From positions 1-51,614 of the forward strand of contig WYBW01000099.1 in assembly GCA_011525685.1 (NCBI GenBank): DNA of 51,614 bases, written 5' to 3'. Below, one piece after another: positions 7,137 to 14,975 of this stretch. The notes under the pieces are model-generated. The model was given only the letters and a program-made list of their open reading frames with translations, was not told the DNA's origin and did not search any database. The position numbers and the translations under genes are program-made. This DNA comes from Verrucomicrobiia bacterium (GTDB taxonomy: Bacteria > Verrucomicrobiota > Verrucomicrobiia > Limisphaerales > JADLHS01). How positions within the stretch are numbered: the first letter of the stretch is position 1; every line of letters starts with the position of its first letter.

Positions 7137-7856
7137 ATGAAGACTTGTCAGACTATAACCCGTCGTGGCGGGTTCACGTTGATCGAATTATTGGTGGTGA
7201 TCGCCATCATCGCGATTCTGGCCTCGCTCTTGTTGCCGGCCATCGCCAGCGCAAGAGTCCGGGCGCGGGCGTGTGCCTGCAAATCCAACCTGCGGCAGAT
7301 CGGCATCGCCATGACAATGTATGCCGAGGACAACCGCGGCTATCTCCCGGGCACGATGCATGGCGCGGGCGGCGACACGAACCGCTCCTGGATCGTGAGC
7401 CTCGCGCCCTATGTGGGCAACGTGGACGAAATCCGGCTCTGTCCCGCGGACCCCAAACGGCGGGAGCGGCTGGCCGCGCGCGGATCGAGTTACACGCTCA
7501 ACGAATACACTTCCGTTCCGCTGATCAGCATGTTCGGCGGCGTGGCCGGCGCCGACTATCGCAAGCTCGACGCGCTCAAACGGCCCACGGACACCCACAC
7601 GGTATTCATCACCTCCGACCGCACGGAGGTGGGCATCAGTTCCGACCACACCCATTCGCGGTCCTGGGCCAACAACTGGTCGGCGGTCATCAGCGACATT
7701 CAGCCGGATCGCCACAGCACCGGTCGCAAGACTGCGGACAACTCCGCGGGATCCGCCAATTACCTGTTCGCGGACAGTCACGTTTCCTCACTCAAAGCCG
7801 CGGCTCTCAAGGAAAGAACCACCCGCGGTGAGAATTTTGCCGAGCCGCCGAAATAG
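7137..7856 (+). CDS. Type II secretion-like pseudopilin with H-X9-DG-type C-terminus
   Basis: This 239-residue protein from ATG 7137 starts with a short basic leader and the prepilin signature [20 protein letters not shown], with Glu5 of the mature form. The following segment ([32 protein letters not shown]) is the usual pseudopilin spine. The globular part ends with [14 protein letters not shown], the H-X9-DG-like motif common in Verrucomicrobia and Planctomycetes. Pseudopilins of this type occur in very many copies in such genomes, and their exact jobs are unknown. This one sits between the zinc-locus membrane protein and two surface proteins, and could help export or display them. An in-frame start at 7020 adds a non-pilin leader and was rejected. 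Confidence 0.82.
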   Translation: MKTCQTITRRGGFTLIELLVVIAIIAILASLLLPAIASARVRARACACKSNLRQIGIAMTMYAEDNRGYLPGTMHGAGGDTNRSWIVSLAPYVGNVDEIRLCPADPKRRERLAARGSSYTLNEYTSVPLISMFGGVAGADYRKLDALKRPTDTHTVFITSDRTEVGISSDHTHSRSWANNWSAVISDIQPDRHSTGRKTADNSAGSANYLFADSHVSSLKAAALKERTTRGENFAEPPK

Positions 7857-7900
7857 CCAGTTCACCATCAAACCAACAACCCCAACTCCCGATAAAACTC

Positions 7901-8605
7901 ATGAAGAACCAGTTGAACCTCGCAGCCGCCGTGTGGCTGGCTGCCGCGCTGGCCGCGCCAGCTCAAACTCTCCTCACCACCGAGCACGTGGATGTGGGCA
8001 TCAATTACGCCGGCGGTCTTTGGGACCTCCACGTGCATGACGAAACCAACGACCTCGAATACGAGCCGGGCGACGCCATCCTCTTTGTTGGCCTGGGCGC
8101 CAGCAACGGCGTTCCCGTCAATCCGCTCTTCAGTTTCCTGGGCAATCCCGGCGATCCGGTCTGGATTCTGCCACAGAGCAACGACCCCAGTCTGCTCTTT
8201 CTGGGCATCGGCGCGGAGGAACTGATCGCCGGGACCTTCGTGGGCGATCTGGTCACCTTGAGCCTCACAGGGGTCAGCGGCCCCGGTCATTTTGCCCTCT
8301 ACCAAACGGACATGTTTGGTTCACCGACCGTGTTCATGAATTCCCGGGACGGGATCACCGCCGCCGACAGTTACACGCTCGGCGCGGGCAGTCACAGCCA
8401 CTTCAACTGGGCCTTCTCCGAAATGGGCACCTACACCTTGTCGTTTGAAGCCTCGGGCACGCTGGTGGCAGGCAATCAATTCACGTCCAGCGGCCCGGTG
8501 GATTACACCTTTCAGGTTGTGCCCGAGCCTGGCTCACTAGTGCTGTTCGTTCTGGGCGGCTTGGGTTTGTTGATTCTGGTCCGGCGACGACTCACGCCGG
8601 GCTGA
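7901..8605 (+). CDS. Choice-of-anchor-M surface protein with PEP-CTERM tail
   Basis: This 234-residue protein has a signal peptide (MKNQLNLAAAVWLAAALAAPAQ) and one domain that begins TTEHVDVGINY and ends GAGSHSHFNWAFSEMGTYTLSF. This is the pattern of the surface-anchored repeat domain first described in actinobacteria next to anchored metal ABC transporters. The GSHSHFNW histidines are plausible metal ligands. The C-terminus is a textbook PEP-CTERM signal: VVPEP, a hydrophobic stretch, then RRR. It should therefore be processed by an exosortase, which is not in this window. It lies 44 bases after the pseudopilin. A role as an outer-surface metal receptor handing zinc to the porin or ZnuA is inferred from the family's usual context. 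Confidence 0.75.
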   Translation: MKNQLNLAAAVWLAAALAAPAQTLLTTEHVDVGINYAGGLWDLHVHDETNDLEYEPGDAILFVGLGASNGVPVNPLFSFLGNPGDPVWILPQSNDPSLLFLGIGAEELIAGTFVGDLVTLSLTGVSGPGHFALYQTDMFGSPTVFMNSRDGITAADSYTLGAGSHSHFNWAFSEMGTYTLSFEASGTLVAGNQFTSSGPVDYTFQVVPEPGSLVLFVLGGLGLLILVRRRLTPG

Positions 8606-8693
8606 TGCGGCGCCAGCGGCGGTTGCCGGTGTTTGTCTTTCCGCCGGCAACCGCTCCCGCGCTGCTTCCACCATTGCTGCCAGGCACAACCCC

Positions 8694-9746
8694 ATGAGAA
8701 CAATCCGCTTCGTGTCGCTCCTCGGTCTGCTGACGATCGCCTGCTGGCTGAACGCGCAGACGAATCTACCCTCCTTGATTACCGAGCACGCCGACATTCG
8801 CATCAACTACAATCCCACCGCCGTCGAGCCGCTGAGTCTGATGGTACGCAACGACGATCAAGGCGTGGATTACGAAACCAATCAGATTGTGCTGGTGGCC
8901 CTCGAAAGCAGCGAGGTCACGCTGCCGCCGGGAACACCGTTTGGCGAAGCGGGCGATCCGCTCTGGGTGTTGCCGCAAAGCCGGCCGCCGGGCCAGGCGG
9001 TGCTGTTCCTGGGATTCTCCGCCAGCGGCGCGGGCGTGTTCAATGGGTCGTTGACCGTGCGGCTGACGAAATTGGAAGGCCCGGGCCGCTTCTACGTGTG
9101 GCAAGCGCACGAGTTCGGCGGGTTGAACCTCAAGATGAACAGCGCGGACGGCATTGACTCATCGGACAAGGTGGAAGTGCTGGCGGCTGGTCACGACCAC
9201 TACAACTGGGGCTTCAGCACCAGCGGTGTTTACTGCGTCACGTTCCAGGCCAGCGGCACGCGCGTAGGCGAAACCCAACCCCTCGTCAGCCCGGAAGCCA
9301 CGTTCGTATTTCACGTCCGACCGCTCGGGATTGTAACGCCGTATGCGCTCTGGCAGAAAGCGCATTGGCTTCAAGGCACCGATGCCAGCACCAACGGCCC
9401 GGCCGCCGACCCGGACAACGACAGTCTGTCCAATGCGCTCGAATACGCGTCGAACCTGGACCCGAACAGTTTTTCGACAAACGGCCGCCCTGAGTTTTCG
9501 TTCGTGACGAACGGCCAGGACACTTACGGCGCGTTCACCTTCACACGAGTCAAGCCAGCGACGGATTTGATTTATGAGCCGGCCGCCCGCAGCCAGTTGA
9601 ATGGCGGCTCGTGGGAAGTGATGACGAACAACGTGAGCGTTCTCGAAGAAGTTTACACGGAAACGGTGACGTTGCGCGATTCCACGCCATCTTCCGCGTC
9701 GTCAAGTCGCTTTTACCGGTTTCGAGTGACCCTCCCCGATCCATGA
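8694..9746 (+). CDS. Second choice-of-anchor-M surface protein, no PEP-CTERM
   Basis: This 350-residue protein has a signal peptide (MRTIRFVSLLGLLTIACWLNAQ) and the same domain as its neighbour: ITEHADIRINY at the start and AAGHDHYNWGFSTSGVYCVTF at the end. It lacks a PEP-CTERM tail. Instead it continues with a short Asp-rich linker (PAADPDNDSLSNALEYA), similar to calcium-binding thrombospondin-3 type linkers, and a C-terminal beta domain ending in FYRFRVTLPDP. This tail is common in exported Verrucomicrobia proteins. Its stop codon overlaps the ATG of the Fur-family gene (ATGA, 9743-9746), so the two are translationally coupled. It is probably a soluble or differently anchored partner of the 7901 protein. 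Confidence 0.72.
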   Translation: MRTIRFVSLLGLLTIACWLNAQTNLPSLITEHADIRINYNPTAVEPLSLMVRNDDQGVDYETNQIVLVALESSEVTLPPGTPFGEAGDPLWVLPQSRPPGQAVLFLGFSASGAGVFNGSLTVRLTKLEGPGRFYVWQAHEFGGLNLKMNSADGIDSSDKVEVLAAGHDHYNWGFSTSGVYCVTFQASGTRVGETQPLVSPEATFVFHVRPLGIVTPYALWQKAHWLQGTDASTNGPAADPDNDSLSNALEYASNLDPNSFSTNGRPEFSFVTNGQDTYGAFTFTRVKPATDLIYEPAARSQLNGGSWEVMTNNVSVLEEVYTETVTLRDSTPSSASSSRFYRFRVTLPDP

Positions 9747-10219
9747 CCGCGGCCGCGCAACGTCTCGCTTGGGCGATGGCATCCTGCCACAAGGCGCAGA
9801 TGCGGGTGACGCCCGTCCGTGAGGCGATTCTCGCTTTCCTGGCCACACGTCGCATTCCGGCCAGCCTCGACATGGTGTCGCAGGCCGATGGCGTCCACGG
9901 TCATTGCAACGCGACGACGGTGTATCGCACGTTGATGATGTTCAAGGAGGCCGATCTGGTGAGGCTGGTGGGCACGGCACACAAGGCCAGCCATTTCGTG
10001 CTGAACGTGCCGGGCGAGAACAATTATTTCCTCATTTGTCGCCGCTGTGGTTGCATTTCTGAATTGCCGTTGCCGCAGCCCATTGCGCTGACGATCCAGG
10101 AGGTTGCCGCCGCGCAGGGTTTCACGCCCACGCGACAGGATTGCGAGGTCTATGGATTGTGCGAATCCTGCCAGACGGCGACGTACGCCCGGATTCTGCC
10201 TTCGAAACTGATGCTCTGA
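9743..10219 (+). CDS. zur: Fur-family regulator, putative Zur
   Basis: This is a 158-residue DNA-binding metal sensor. ATG 9743 overlaps the previous stop and precedes the winged helix. The longer in-frame start at 9611 lies inside the previous gene. The winged helix includes RVTPVREAILAFLA and the recognition region HCNATTVYRTLMMF. The dimer domain has HFVLN and two cysteine pairs, CRRC and CESC, which form the structural zinc site of the family. The usual HHDH stretch before the first pair is replaced by NNYF, so the sensing site differs from standard Fur/Zur. Its place at the end of a zinc gene run argues for zinc control. The likely targets are the inverted repeats at 6597 and 1943. Fur family is firm and Zur is inferred. 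Confidence 0.82.
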   Translation: MTAAAQRLAWAMASCHKAQMRVTPVREAILAFLATRRIPASLDMVSQADGVHGHCNATTVYRTLMMFKEADLVRLVGTAHKASHFVLNVPGENNYFLICRRCGCISELPLPQPIALTIQEVAAAQGFTPTRQDCEVYGLCESCQTATYARILPSKLML

Positions 10220-10542
10220 CCGGAGGGCTTTGGTTGGCAACCACTCTCTCCTGCTCCTTACCTGCGCATTGCAAGCGGTTCGAGGCGTCCACCAACTTGC
10301 ACACTCCGAAGCGCGCCGCGAGATCTCGCCATCATCGCTCGCGAGAACTCGTGAGACGCGATAATTCGCTACGGATCGGCTTGGATCGTCGTCTCCGCAA
10401 CTGCCTCGCGTTACGGCGCGTAGCAACTTGCAGCGCCGTTGGCACACGACCCGCAATACCTCCTGGCATCGCCGCGCGAACCCGTTGGGTGAGCTTGTTG
10501 AGCGAACCATTACAACCATCAACTGAAGACAGTGAATTGCTT
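10220..10542. other. Intergenic stretch between the regulator and the sulfur cluster
   Basis: These 323 bases hold no convincing gene. A plus-strand reading frame runs through the whole stretch into the DUF4242 gene, but its residues are low-information and Arg-rich. Local inverted elements such as TCGCGAGA are present, with no clear terminator or riboswitch. The stretch probably carries the promoter for the gene at 10543. Confidence 0.4.
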
Positions 10543-10815
10543 ATGCCAAAGTATGTCATCGAACGAAACATCCCGAACGCCGGGAAGATGAGTCCCAAGG
10601 AATTGAACGCGGTTTCCGCCAAATCCTGTCGCGTGTTGCAAAGCCTCGGCCCACAAGTCCAGTGGATGCAGAGCTATGTGACCGATGAAAAACTGTTCTG
10701 CGTCTATGTGGCGCCCGGCCCGGAATTGATCCGGGAGCACGCCGTGCGCGGCGGTTTTCCGGCGGACGCCATCCGTGAGGTGCGCACGGTCATTGATCCG
10801 ACCACGGCCGAGTAG
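10543..10815 (+). CDS. DUF4242 family protein (SCO4226-like, possible nickel binder)
   Basis: This is a 90-residue ferredoxin-like alpha/beta protein. I chose ATG 10543 because the DUF4242 pattern begins at once: MPKYVIERNIPNAGKMSPKE, followed by LGPQVQWMQSYVTDEKLFCVYVAP and EHAVRGGFPADAI, ending in RTVIDPTTAE. A member of this family, SCO4226, is known as a nickel-binding protein, and the conserved His of REHAVRGGFPA is one of the usual metal ligands. It is cytoplasmic, with no signal peptide. It stands 94 bases before the methanethiol oxidase gene and 320 bases after the Fur-family regulator, so it may belong to either unit. Its physiological role is unknown. Confidence 0.8.
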   Translation: MPKYVIERNIPNAGKMSPKELNAVSAKSCRVLQSLGPQVQWMQSYVTDEKLFCVYVAPGPELIREHAVRGGFPADAIREVRTVIDPTTAE

Positions 10816-10909
10816 GCGCAACCGGCTGGACCGTTCGTTCCATTTTCAGCGAGACCGATCTGGCCGACAATCCCCACCATCACAATTCAACCAGCAAACT
10901 GAAATCGTC

Positions 10910-12250
10910 ATGCAGATTATGAAATCAAAGTCACTGTTCTCCCTGGCCGGTCGCGGAGTCGTTGCCCTGGCCACATTAGCAACCTTTGCCGTCACCCCTT
11001 TGCGCGCCGACGAAACGTGTTCTTCGCCCTACCTCGCCCGCATCGAGGGACAGGAGGAGTTCGTCTATGTCTGGACGCTTGGCGTCGAAGGGCTTGGCGA
11101 CGGCGCGGACAAGCTCGTCACGCTCGATGTGAAGCCCGGTTCGCCAACTTACGGCAAGGTCATCCACACCCATCCACTCCAGGGCCGGCATGAAGCGCAT
11201 CACGGTGGATTCACCGATGACCGCCGCCAGCTCTGGTTGTCCGGCTTGGAGAGCAGCCAGATATTCATCTACGACGTTTACACGAACCCGGCGAAGCCGC
11301 GGCATGTCAAAACGATTGATAACTTCGAGAAAATCACCGGCGGCGCGGTTGGTCCGCACGGCGTGTATGCGTTGCCCGGGCGCGTGTTGATTCCTTGTCT
11401 CTCAAACGCGAAAGATCAGGGCGGCCACACGGCGCTCGTGGAGTTCAGCAACGCTGGCGATTACATCGCCACGCACTGGCTGCCGACCAAGGACACGCCC
11501 GGCCTTGAAGGAGCGGAGTTCGCCGATGGCTACGGTTACGACGCGCGGGTGTTGCCGCGCAAGAATGTGCTGCTCACTACGTCGTTCACCGGGTTGAAAA
11601 ACTACACGCGGCCCTTCGGCGAATTGATCCAGGACGCCGAGGCCATGAAGCAATTCGGCAATTCGATGGTCTTGTGGAACTTCCACACGCGCCAGCCGCG
11701 GAAGGCGTTTCACGTGCCGGGCGCGCCGCTCGAAATCCGGTGGGCTTGGGGCGAAAAGAACAATTACGCGTTCACCGCCACCGCGCTCACCTCGAAGCTC
11801 TGGCTTTGCTACGAAGACAAGAACGGTGAATGGCAGGCGAAGGAAATCGCCCACATCGGCGGTGAGGGCGGGGTGATTCCTGTGGACATGAGCCTCAGCG
11901 CCGACGACAAGACGCTGTTCGTGGACTGTTTCGGGGACGGCAAGGTCCGCGTGTTCGACGTCTCAAATCCTCATCAACCGAAGCAGATTTACGAGAAGCA
12001 GATTGGCAAACAGCTCAACATGGTGTCGCAGAGCTGGGATGGGAAACGGCTCTACTTCAGCAGCTCGCTCCTCGCGCGCTGGGACAAGCTGGGCGACGAC
12101 AACGAGCAATTCGTCCGCGCTTACAACTGGAACGGCAAGGAACTTACGCCGACGTTCGAGTTGGACTTCACCGCGCTCAAACTGGGTCGTCCGCACCACA
12201 TGCTGTTCGGCTCGACGAAGGTCGGGAACTCAACCGTTGCCGCAAAGTAA
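10910..12250 (+). CDS. mtoX: SBP56 / methanethiol oxidase (selenium-binding protein 1 family), secreted
   Basis: This is a 446-residue protein from ATG 10910, which gives a signal peptide (MKSKSLFSLAGRG, a hydrophobic core, then LRADE). The mature part matches the selenium-binding protein 1 family: TLDVKPGSPTYGKVIH, RHEAHHGGF, APLEIRW, MSLSADDKTLFVDCFGDGKVRVFDV and SWDGKRLYFSSSLLARWDK. Bacterial members are copper-dependent methanethiol oxidases, converting methanethiol to formaldehyde, sulfide and peroxide. His residues in HEAHHGG, VGPHG and RPHHM are likely copper ligands. An SCO1-like gene follows after 27 bases, an association known for mtoX loci, which supports this function in the periplasm. 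Substrate use is not proven by sequence. Confidence 0.87.
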   Translation: MQIMKSKSLFSLAGRGVVALATLATFAVTPLRADETCSSPYLARIEGQEEFVYVWTLGVEGLGDGADKLVTLDVKPGSPTYGKVIHTHPLQGRHEAHHGGFTDDRRQLWLSGLESSQIFIYDVYTNPAKPRHVKTIDNFEKITGGAVGPHGVYALPGRVLIPCLSNAKDQGGHTALVEFSNAGDYIATHWLPTKDTPGLEGAEFADGYGYDARVLPRKNVLLTTSFTGLKNYTRPFGELIQDAEAMKQFGNSMVLWNFHTRQPRKAFHVPGAPLEIRWAWGEKNNYAFTATALTSKLWLCYEDKNGEWQAKEIAHIGGEGGVIPVDMSLSADDKTLFVDCFGDGKVRVFDVSNPHQPKQIYEKQIGKQLNMVSQSWDGKRLYFSSSLLARWDKLGDDNEQFVRAYNWNGKELTPTFELDFTALKLGRPHHMLFGSTKVGNSTVAAK

Positions 12251-12277
12251 TCAACGCAAACTCAAACCACAAAAACC

Positions 12278-13111
12278 ATGAACCATCGAATTGAATCAAT
12301 CCGCAAACGTCGGGCGGGCGCGGGGACGTCGTGGACTGGGGTGGGAAGTGAAGCGCGATGCCGCGTTGCTTCCCGAGCCGAGGCCGACCGTCCACGCAGC
12401 GCCGCCGTTGCTTCTCCACTCTGCTGGCGCCGTCGAGGAATTCGTGCAGCACTGCTGGCGTTCGCGCTGGCGGTTGCGGGCAGTTCGGCTATCGCCGCGA
12501 ATCCGGCTCGTACGCCGGACCACGATTACGATGCGCCGAAGCCGGGCAGTTACAAACTGCCGGTGATCAAGCCGGCGGCCGACGGCGAAGTGCTTGATGC
12601 CCAAGGCCGATTCCTGCGGCTGCGCGAGCTGACCCGGGGCCGCGTGACCGTGATGAGTTTCATCTACACTCGTTGCGCCGCCGCGAAAGCCTGCCCCATG
12701 GCCACCGGGGTGTTGATGCAATTGCACCAGCACAGCGCGGCCGACCCGGCATTGGCGAAACAACTGCGCCTCATCAGCATGAGCTTCGATCCGGAAGGCG
12801 ACACCCCCGAGCGCATGGCGGCCTACTCGGCGCTGGCGGACGGCCGCAAGCCCGCGGCCGAGTGGCGCTTCCTCACCACAGCCTCGCAGGCCCGGTTGCA
12901 ACCCATCCTCGCGGCCTATGGCCAGGCCGTGAACCGGAAGGATAACCCCAACGATCCGACCGGCCCGTTGAACCACACCCTGCGGGTCTTTCTGGTGGAT
13001 CGCGAGGGCAACATCCGCAACATCTACAGTTCCGGCACGCTCGATCCGCGCCTTGTGCTGGCGGACATCCGGACGCTGATGATGGAACAAAACACCACCG
13101 CAAAGAAGTAA
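12278..13111 (+). CDS. SCO1/SenC-like copper chaperone with a CX5C motif
   Basis: From ATG 12278 the protein has 277 residues. About 50 low-complexity Arg/Ala-rich residues precede the hydrophobic leader (GIRAALLAFALAVAGSSAIA). This leader region looks like inserted non-coding repeat DNA, and GTG 12341 is another possible start. The thioredoxin-like domain follows: VTVMSFIYTRCAAAKACPMAT, LISMSFDPEGDTPE, and LNHTLRVFLVDREG, which carries the conserved His. The usual SCO motif is CX3C, but here the cysteines are five residues apart (CAAAKAC). It probably loads copper into the methanethiol oxidase encoded just upstream, in the periplasm. The family is firm and the client is inferred from gene order. 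Confidence 0.83.
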   Translation: MNHRIESIRKRRAGAGTSWTGVGSEARCRVASRAEADRPRSAAVASPLCWRRRGIRAALLAFALAVAGSSAIAANPARTPDHDYDAPKPGSYKLPVIKPAADGEVLDAQGRFLRLRELTRGRVTVMSFIYTRCAAAKACPMATGVLMQLHQHSAADPALAKQLRLISMSFDPEGDTPERMAAYSALADGRKPAAEWRFLTTASQARLQPILAAYGQAVNRKDNPNDPTGPLNHTLRVFLVDREGNIRNIYSSGTLDPRLVLADIRTLMMEQNTTAKK

Positions 13112-13123
13112 ACCACCCTGGCT

Positions 13124-13152
13124 GCCGGGCTGGAACGGCGATTCCACCCGGC
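13124..13152. repeat. Strong hairpin between the SCO-like and methyltransferase genes
   Basis: GCCGGG and TGGAA on the left pair with TTCCA and CCCGGC on the right, with a single bulged C and a CGGCGA loop. It fills the 68-base gap before ATG 13180. No T-run follows, so a classical terminator is unlikely. It may be another member of the dispersed hairpin repeats or an mRNA processing element. Confidence 0.5.
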
Positions 13153-13179
13153 GGCTTCCAATTTCCAATCCACGACAAC

Positions 13180-14151
13180 ATGAGCAAGTATCGAAACAAC
13201 CTCCCCCAACTCAACGGCCATCTGTTTCTGACCGATGGCGGACAGGAAACCACTCTCATCTTCCACGAAGGCCTTGAGCTTCCGTTCTTCGCGGCGTTCG
13301 ACCTGCTGAAGGACGACGCGGGCACCGAGATTCTCCGCCGCTACTACCAGCGGTATGCGGACCTGGCCGCCGCGCGCGGCATCGGTATCGTCTTGGAATC
13401 CCCGACTTGGCGCGCGAATCCTGACTGGGCCGCAAAGCTTGGTCACGACAAGAACTCCCTCGCCGCGTTGAACCGCAAAGGGATCGAACTGCTGGAGGAA
13501 ATTCGCGCCGGATGTGAAACCGGCGACCGCCCCGCTGTCATCAGCGGCAACCTCGGTCCGCGTGGTGACGGTTATCGCGCCAACACCCGGATGACCGTGC
13601 GCCAGGCGCGAGATTATCACGCGCCACAGGTTGAAACCTTCGCGCGCACCAATGCCGACATGGTGGCCGGCTTCACTCTCAACTATGTCGAGGAAGCGAT
13701 CGGCATCACACTGGCCGCTCGCGATGCCGCCATGCCGGTCGCCATCTCGTTTACACTGGAAACCGACGGACGGTTGCCTTCTGGCCAGTCGCTGGCCGGG
13801 GCGATTCGACAGACCGACGAGGTTTCCTCCGGCTATCCGGCCTATTACATGATCAACTGCGCACATCCCGAGCATTTCGAGCCGGTGTTGCGGGAAGCCG
13901 GGTCGTGGCGCGAGCGCATCCGTGGGCTGCGCGCCAACGCCTCCAGACGCAGTCACGCCGAACTGGACGCCAGTACGGATCTGGACGCCGGCAATCCGGT
14001 CGAACTGGGCGAAGCTTATCGGGCGCTGCGTGAATGGTTGCCGCGCCTCACGGTCGTTGGCGGTTGTTGCGGCACGGACCATCGCCACGTCGAAGCGATC
14101 TGTGATGCCTGTCAGGCGGAGAGCGTTCTGCTTGCGGCGGGTGGTGTTTGA
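13180..14151 (+). CDS. Homocysteine S-methyltransferase family protein
   Basis: This 323-residue cytoplasmic enzyme of the MmuM/betaine-homocysteine methyltransferase fold is zinc-dependent and moves a methyl group from a sulfur or nitrogen donor onto homocysteine to make methionine. Family marks are [15 protein letters not shown] at the N-terminus, [23 protein letters not shown] and [16 protein letters not shown]. The Cys of NCAHP and the two Cys of GGCCG are the expected zinc ligands. It follows the methanethiol oxidase and SCO genes and precedes MsrB, so the group as a whole deals with methylated sulfur compounds. The methyl donor (for example S-methylmethionine) cannot be told from sequence, and members of this family may have other substrates. 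Confidence 0.82.
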   Translation: MSKYRNNLPQLNGHLFLTDGGQETTLIFHEGLELPFFAAFDLLKDDAGTEILRRYYQRYADLAAARGIGIVLESPTWRANPDWAAKLGHDKNSLAALNRKGIELLEEIRAGCETGDRPAVISGNLGPRGDGYRANTRMTVRQARDYHAPQVETFARTNADMVAGFTLNYVEEAIGITLAARDAAMPVAISFTLETDGRLPSGQSLAGAIRQTDEVSSGYPAYYMINCAHPEHFEPVLREAGSWRERIRGLRANASRRSHAELDASTDLDAGNPVELGEAYRALREWLPRLTVVGGCCGTDHRHVEAICDACQAESVLLAAGGV

Positions 14152-14171
14152 GTACAAATTCACGGCATCAC

Positions 14172-14762
14172 ATGAAACGCCGACCCGCCATGACATGGAT
14201 CGCGAGCGTCACGCTTGCCGGCGCCGGCCTGCTGGCGGCCGGTTGCGGCTCGTCCACGGTGACGACCCTTTCGGTCACCGCCGCTGAATCGGACGCGCCC
14301 GCGACCAGAACGAATTCGACCATGAACGACAAAGTGGTGAAGTCCGAGGAGGAGTGGAAGAAGGTGCTGACCCCGGAGCAGTATTATGTGTTGCGGCAAA
14401 AGGGCACCGAACGCGCGTACACCGGAAAGTATTGGAACACCAAGGGTGACGGCAACTACCGCTGCGCCGGCTGTGGTGAGTTGTTATTCGTGTCCGACAC
14501 CAAGTATGATTCGGGCTGCGGCTGGCCGAGTTTTTACGCGCCCGCCACTACCAACGTGATCGCCGAGGCGGAGGATCGCAGCCATTTTATGGTGCGCACC
14601 GAGGTGCTCTGCTCGAAATGCGGCGGTCATCTGGGGCATGTGTTTGACGACGGTCCCAAACCCACCGGCCTGCGCTACTGCATCAATTCCGCCGCGATCA
14701 ATTTTGAGCCCAAACAAGCCGCCGCCCAACCGGCTGCAAAGACCGGAGCGGAGTCCAAGTAA
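14172..14762 (+). CDS. msrB: Peptide-methionine (R)-S-oxide reductase MsrB, lipoprotein
   Basis: This is a 196-residue protein from ATG 14172 (an in-frame TTG at 14148 overlaps the previous stop). The leader ends in a good lipobox, LLAAGC, so the enzyme should be anchored on the periplasmic side. After a linker comes a full MsrB domain: [23 protein letters not shown], zinc pairs CAGC and [24 protein letters not shown] and [13 protein letters not shown], in which the Cys is catalytic. It reduces methionine-R-sulfoxide in proteins. It sits immediately after the homocysteine methyltransferase and probably shares its mRNA. A periplasmic reductase fits beside a peroxide-producing methanethiol oxidase. 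The family call is firm. Confidence 0.92.
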   Translation: MKRRPAMTWIASVTLAGAGLLAAGCGSSTVTTLSVTAAESDAPATRTNSTMNDKVVKSEEEWKKVLTPEQYYVLRQKGTERAYTGKYWNTKGDGNYRCAGCGELLFVSDTKYDSGCGWPSFYAPATTNVIAEAEDRSHFMVRTEVLCSKCGGHLGHVFDDGPKPTGLRYCINSAAINFEPKQAAAQPAAKTGAESK

Positions 14763-14975
14763 CCCCATACCCCGCCTCCAGTTGGGATGAGTGGAGGAGG
14801 ACCATCTCCTCGATCGCGACCGGTCGGCGACCCCTCCCGACAGGCTGGCGGGTGCTACAAGCAGGATGGTTCAGATACCGAGCCGTGCATATAGCCACGG
14901 CGCAACTTCTGCGCGCGCATGGAAAAGCTGATTCAGTGACTTGCGCTGAGAAGGTGTGCTTCCTATCGTCAGTAT

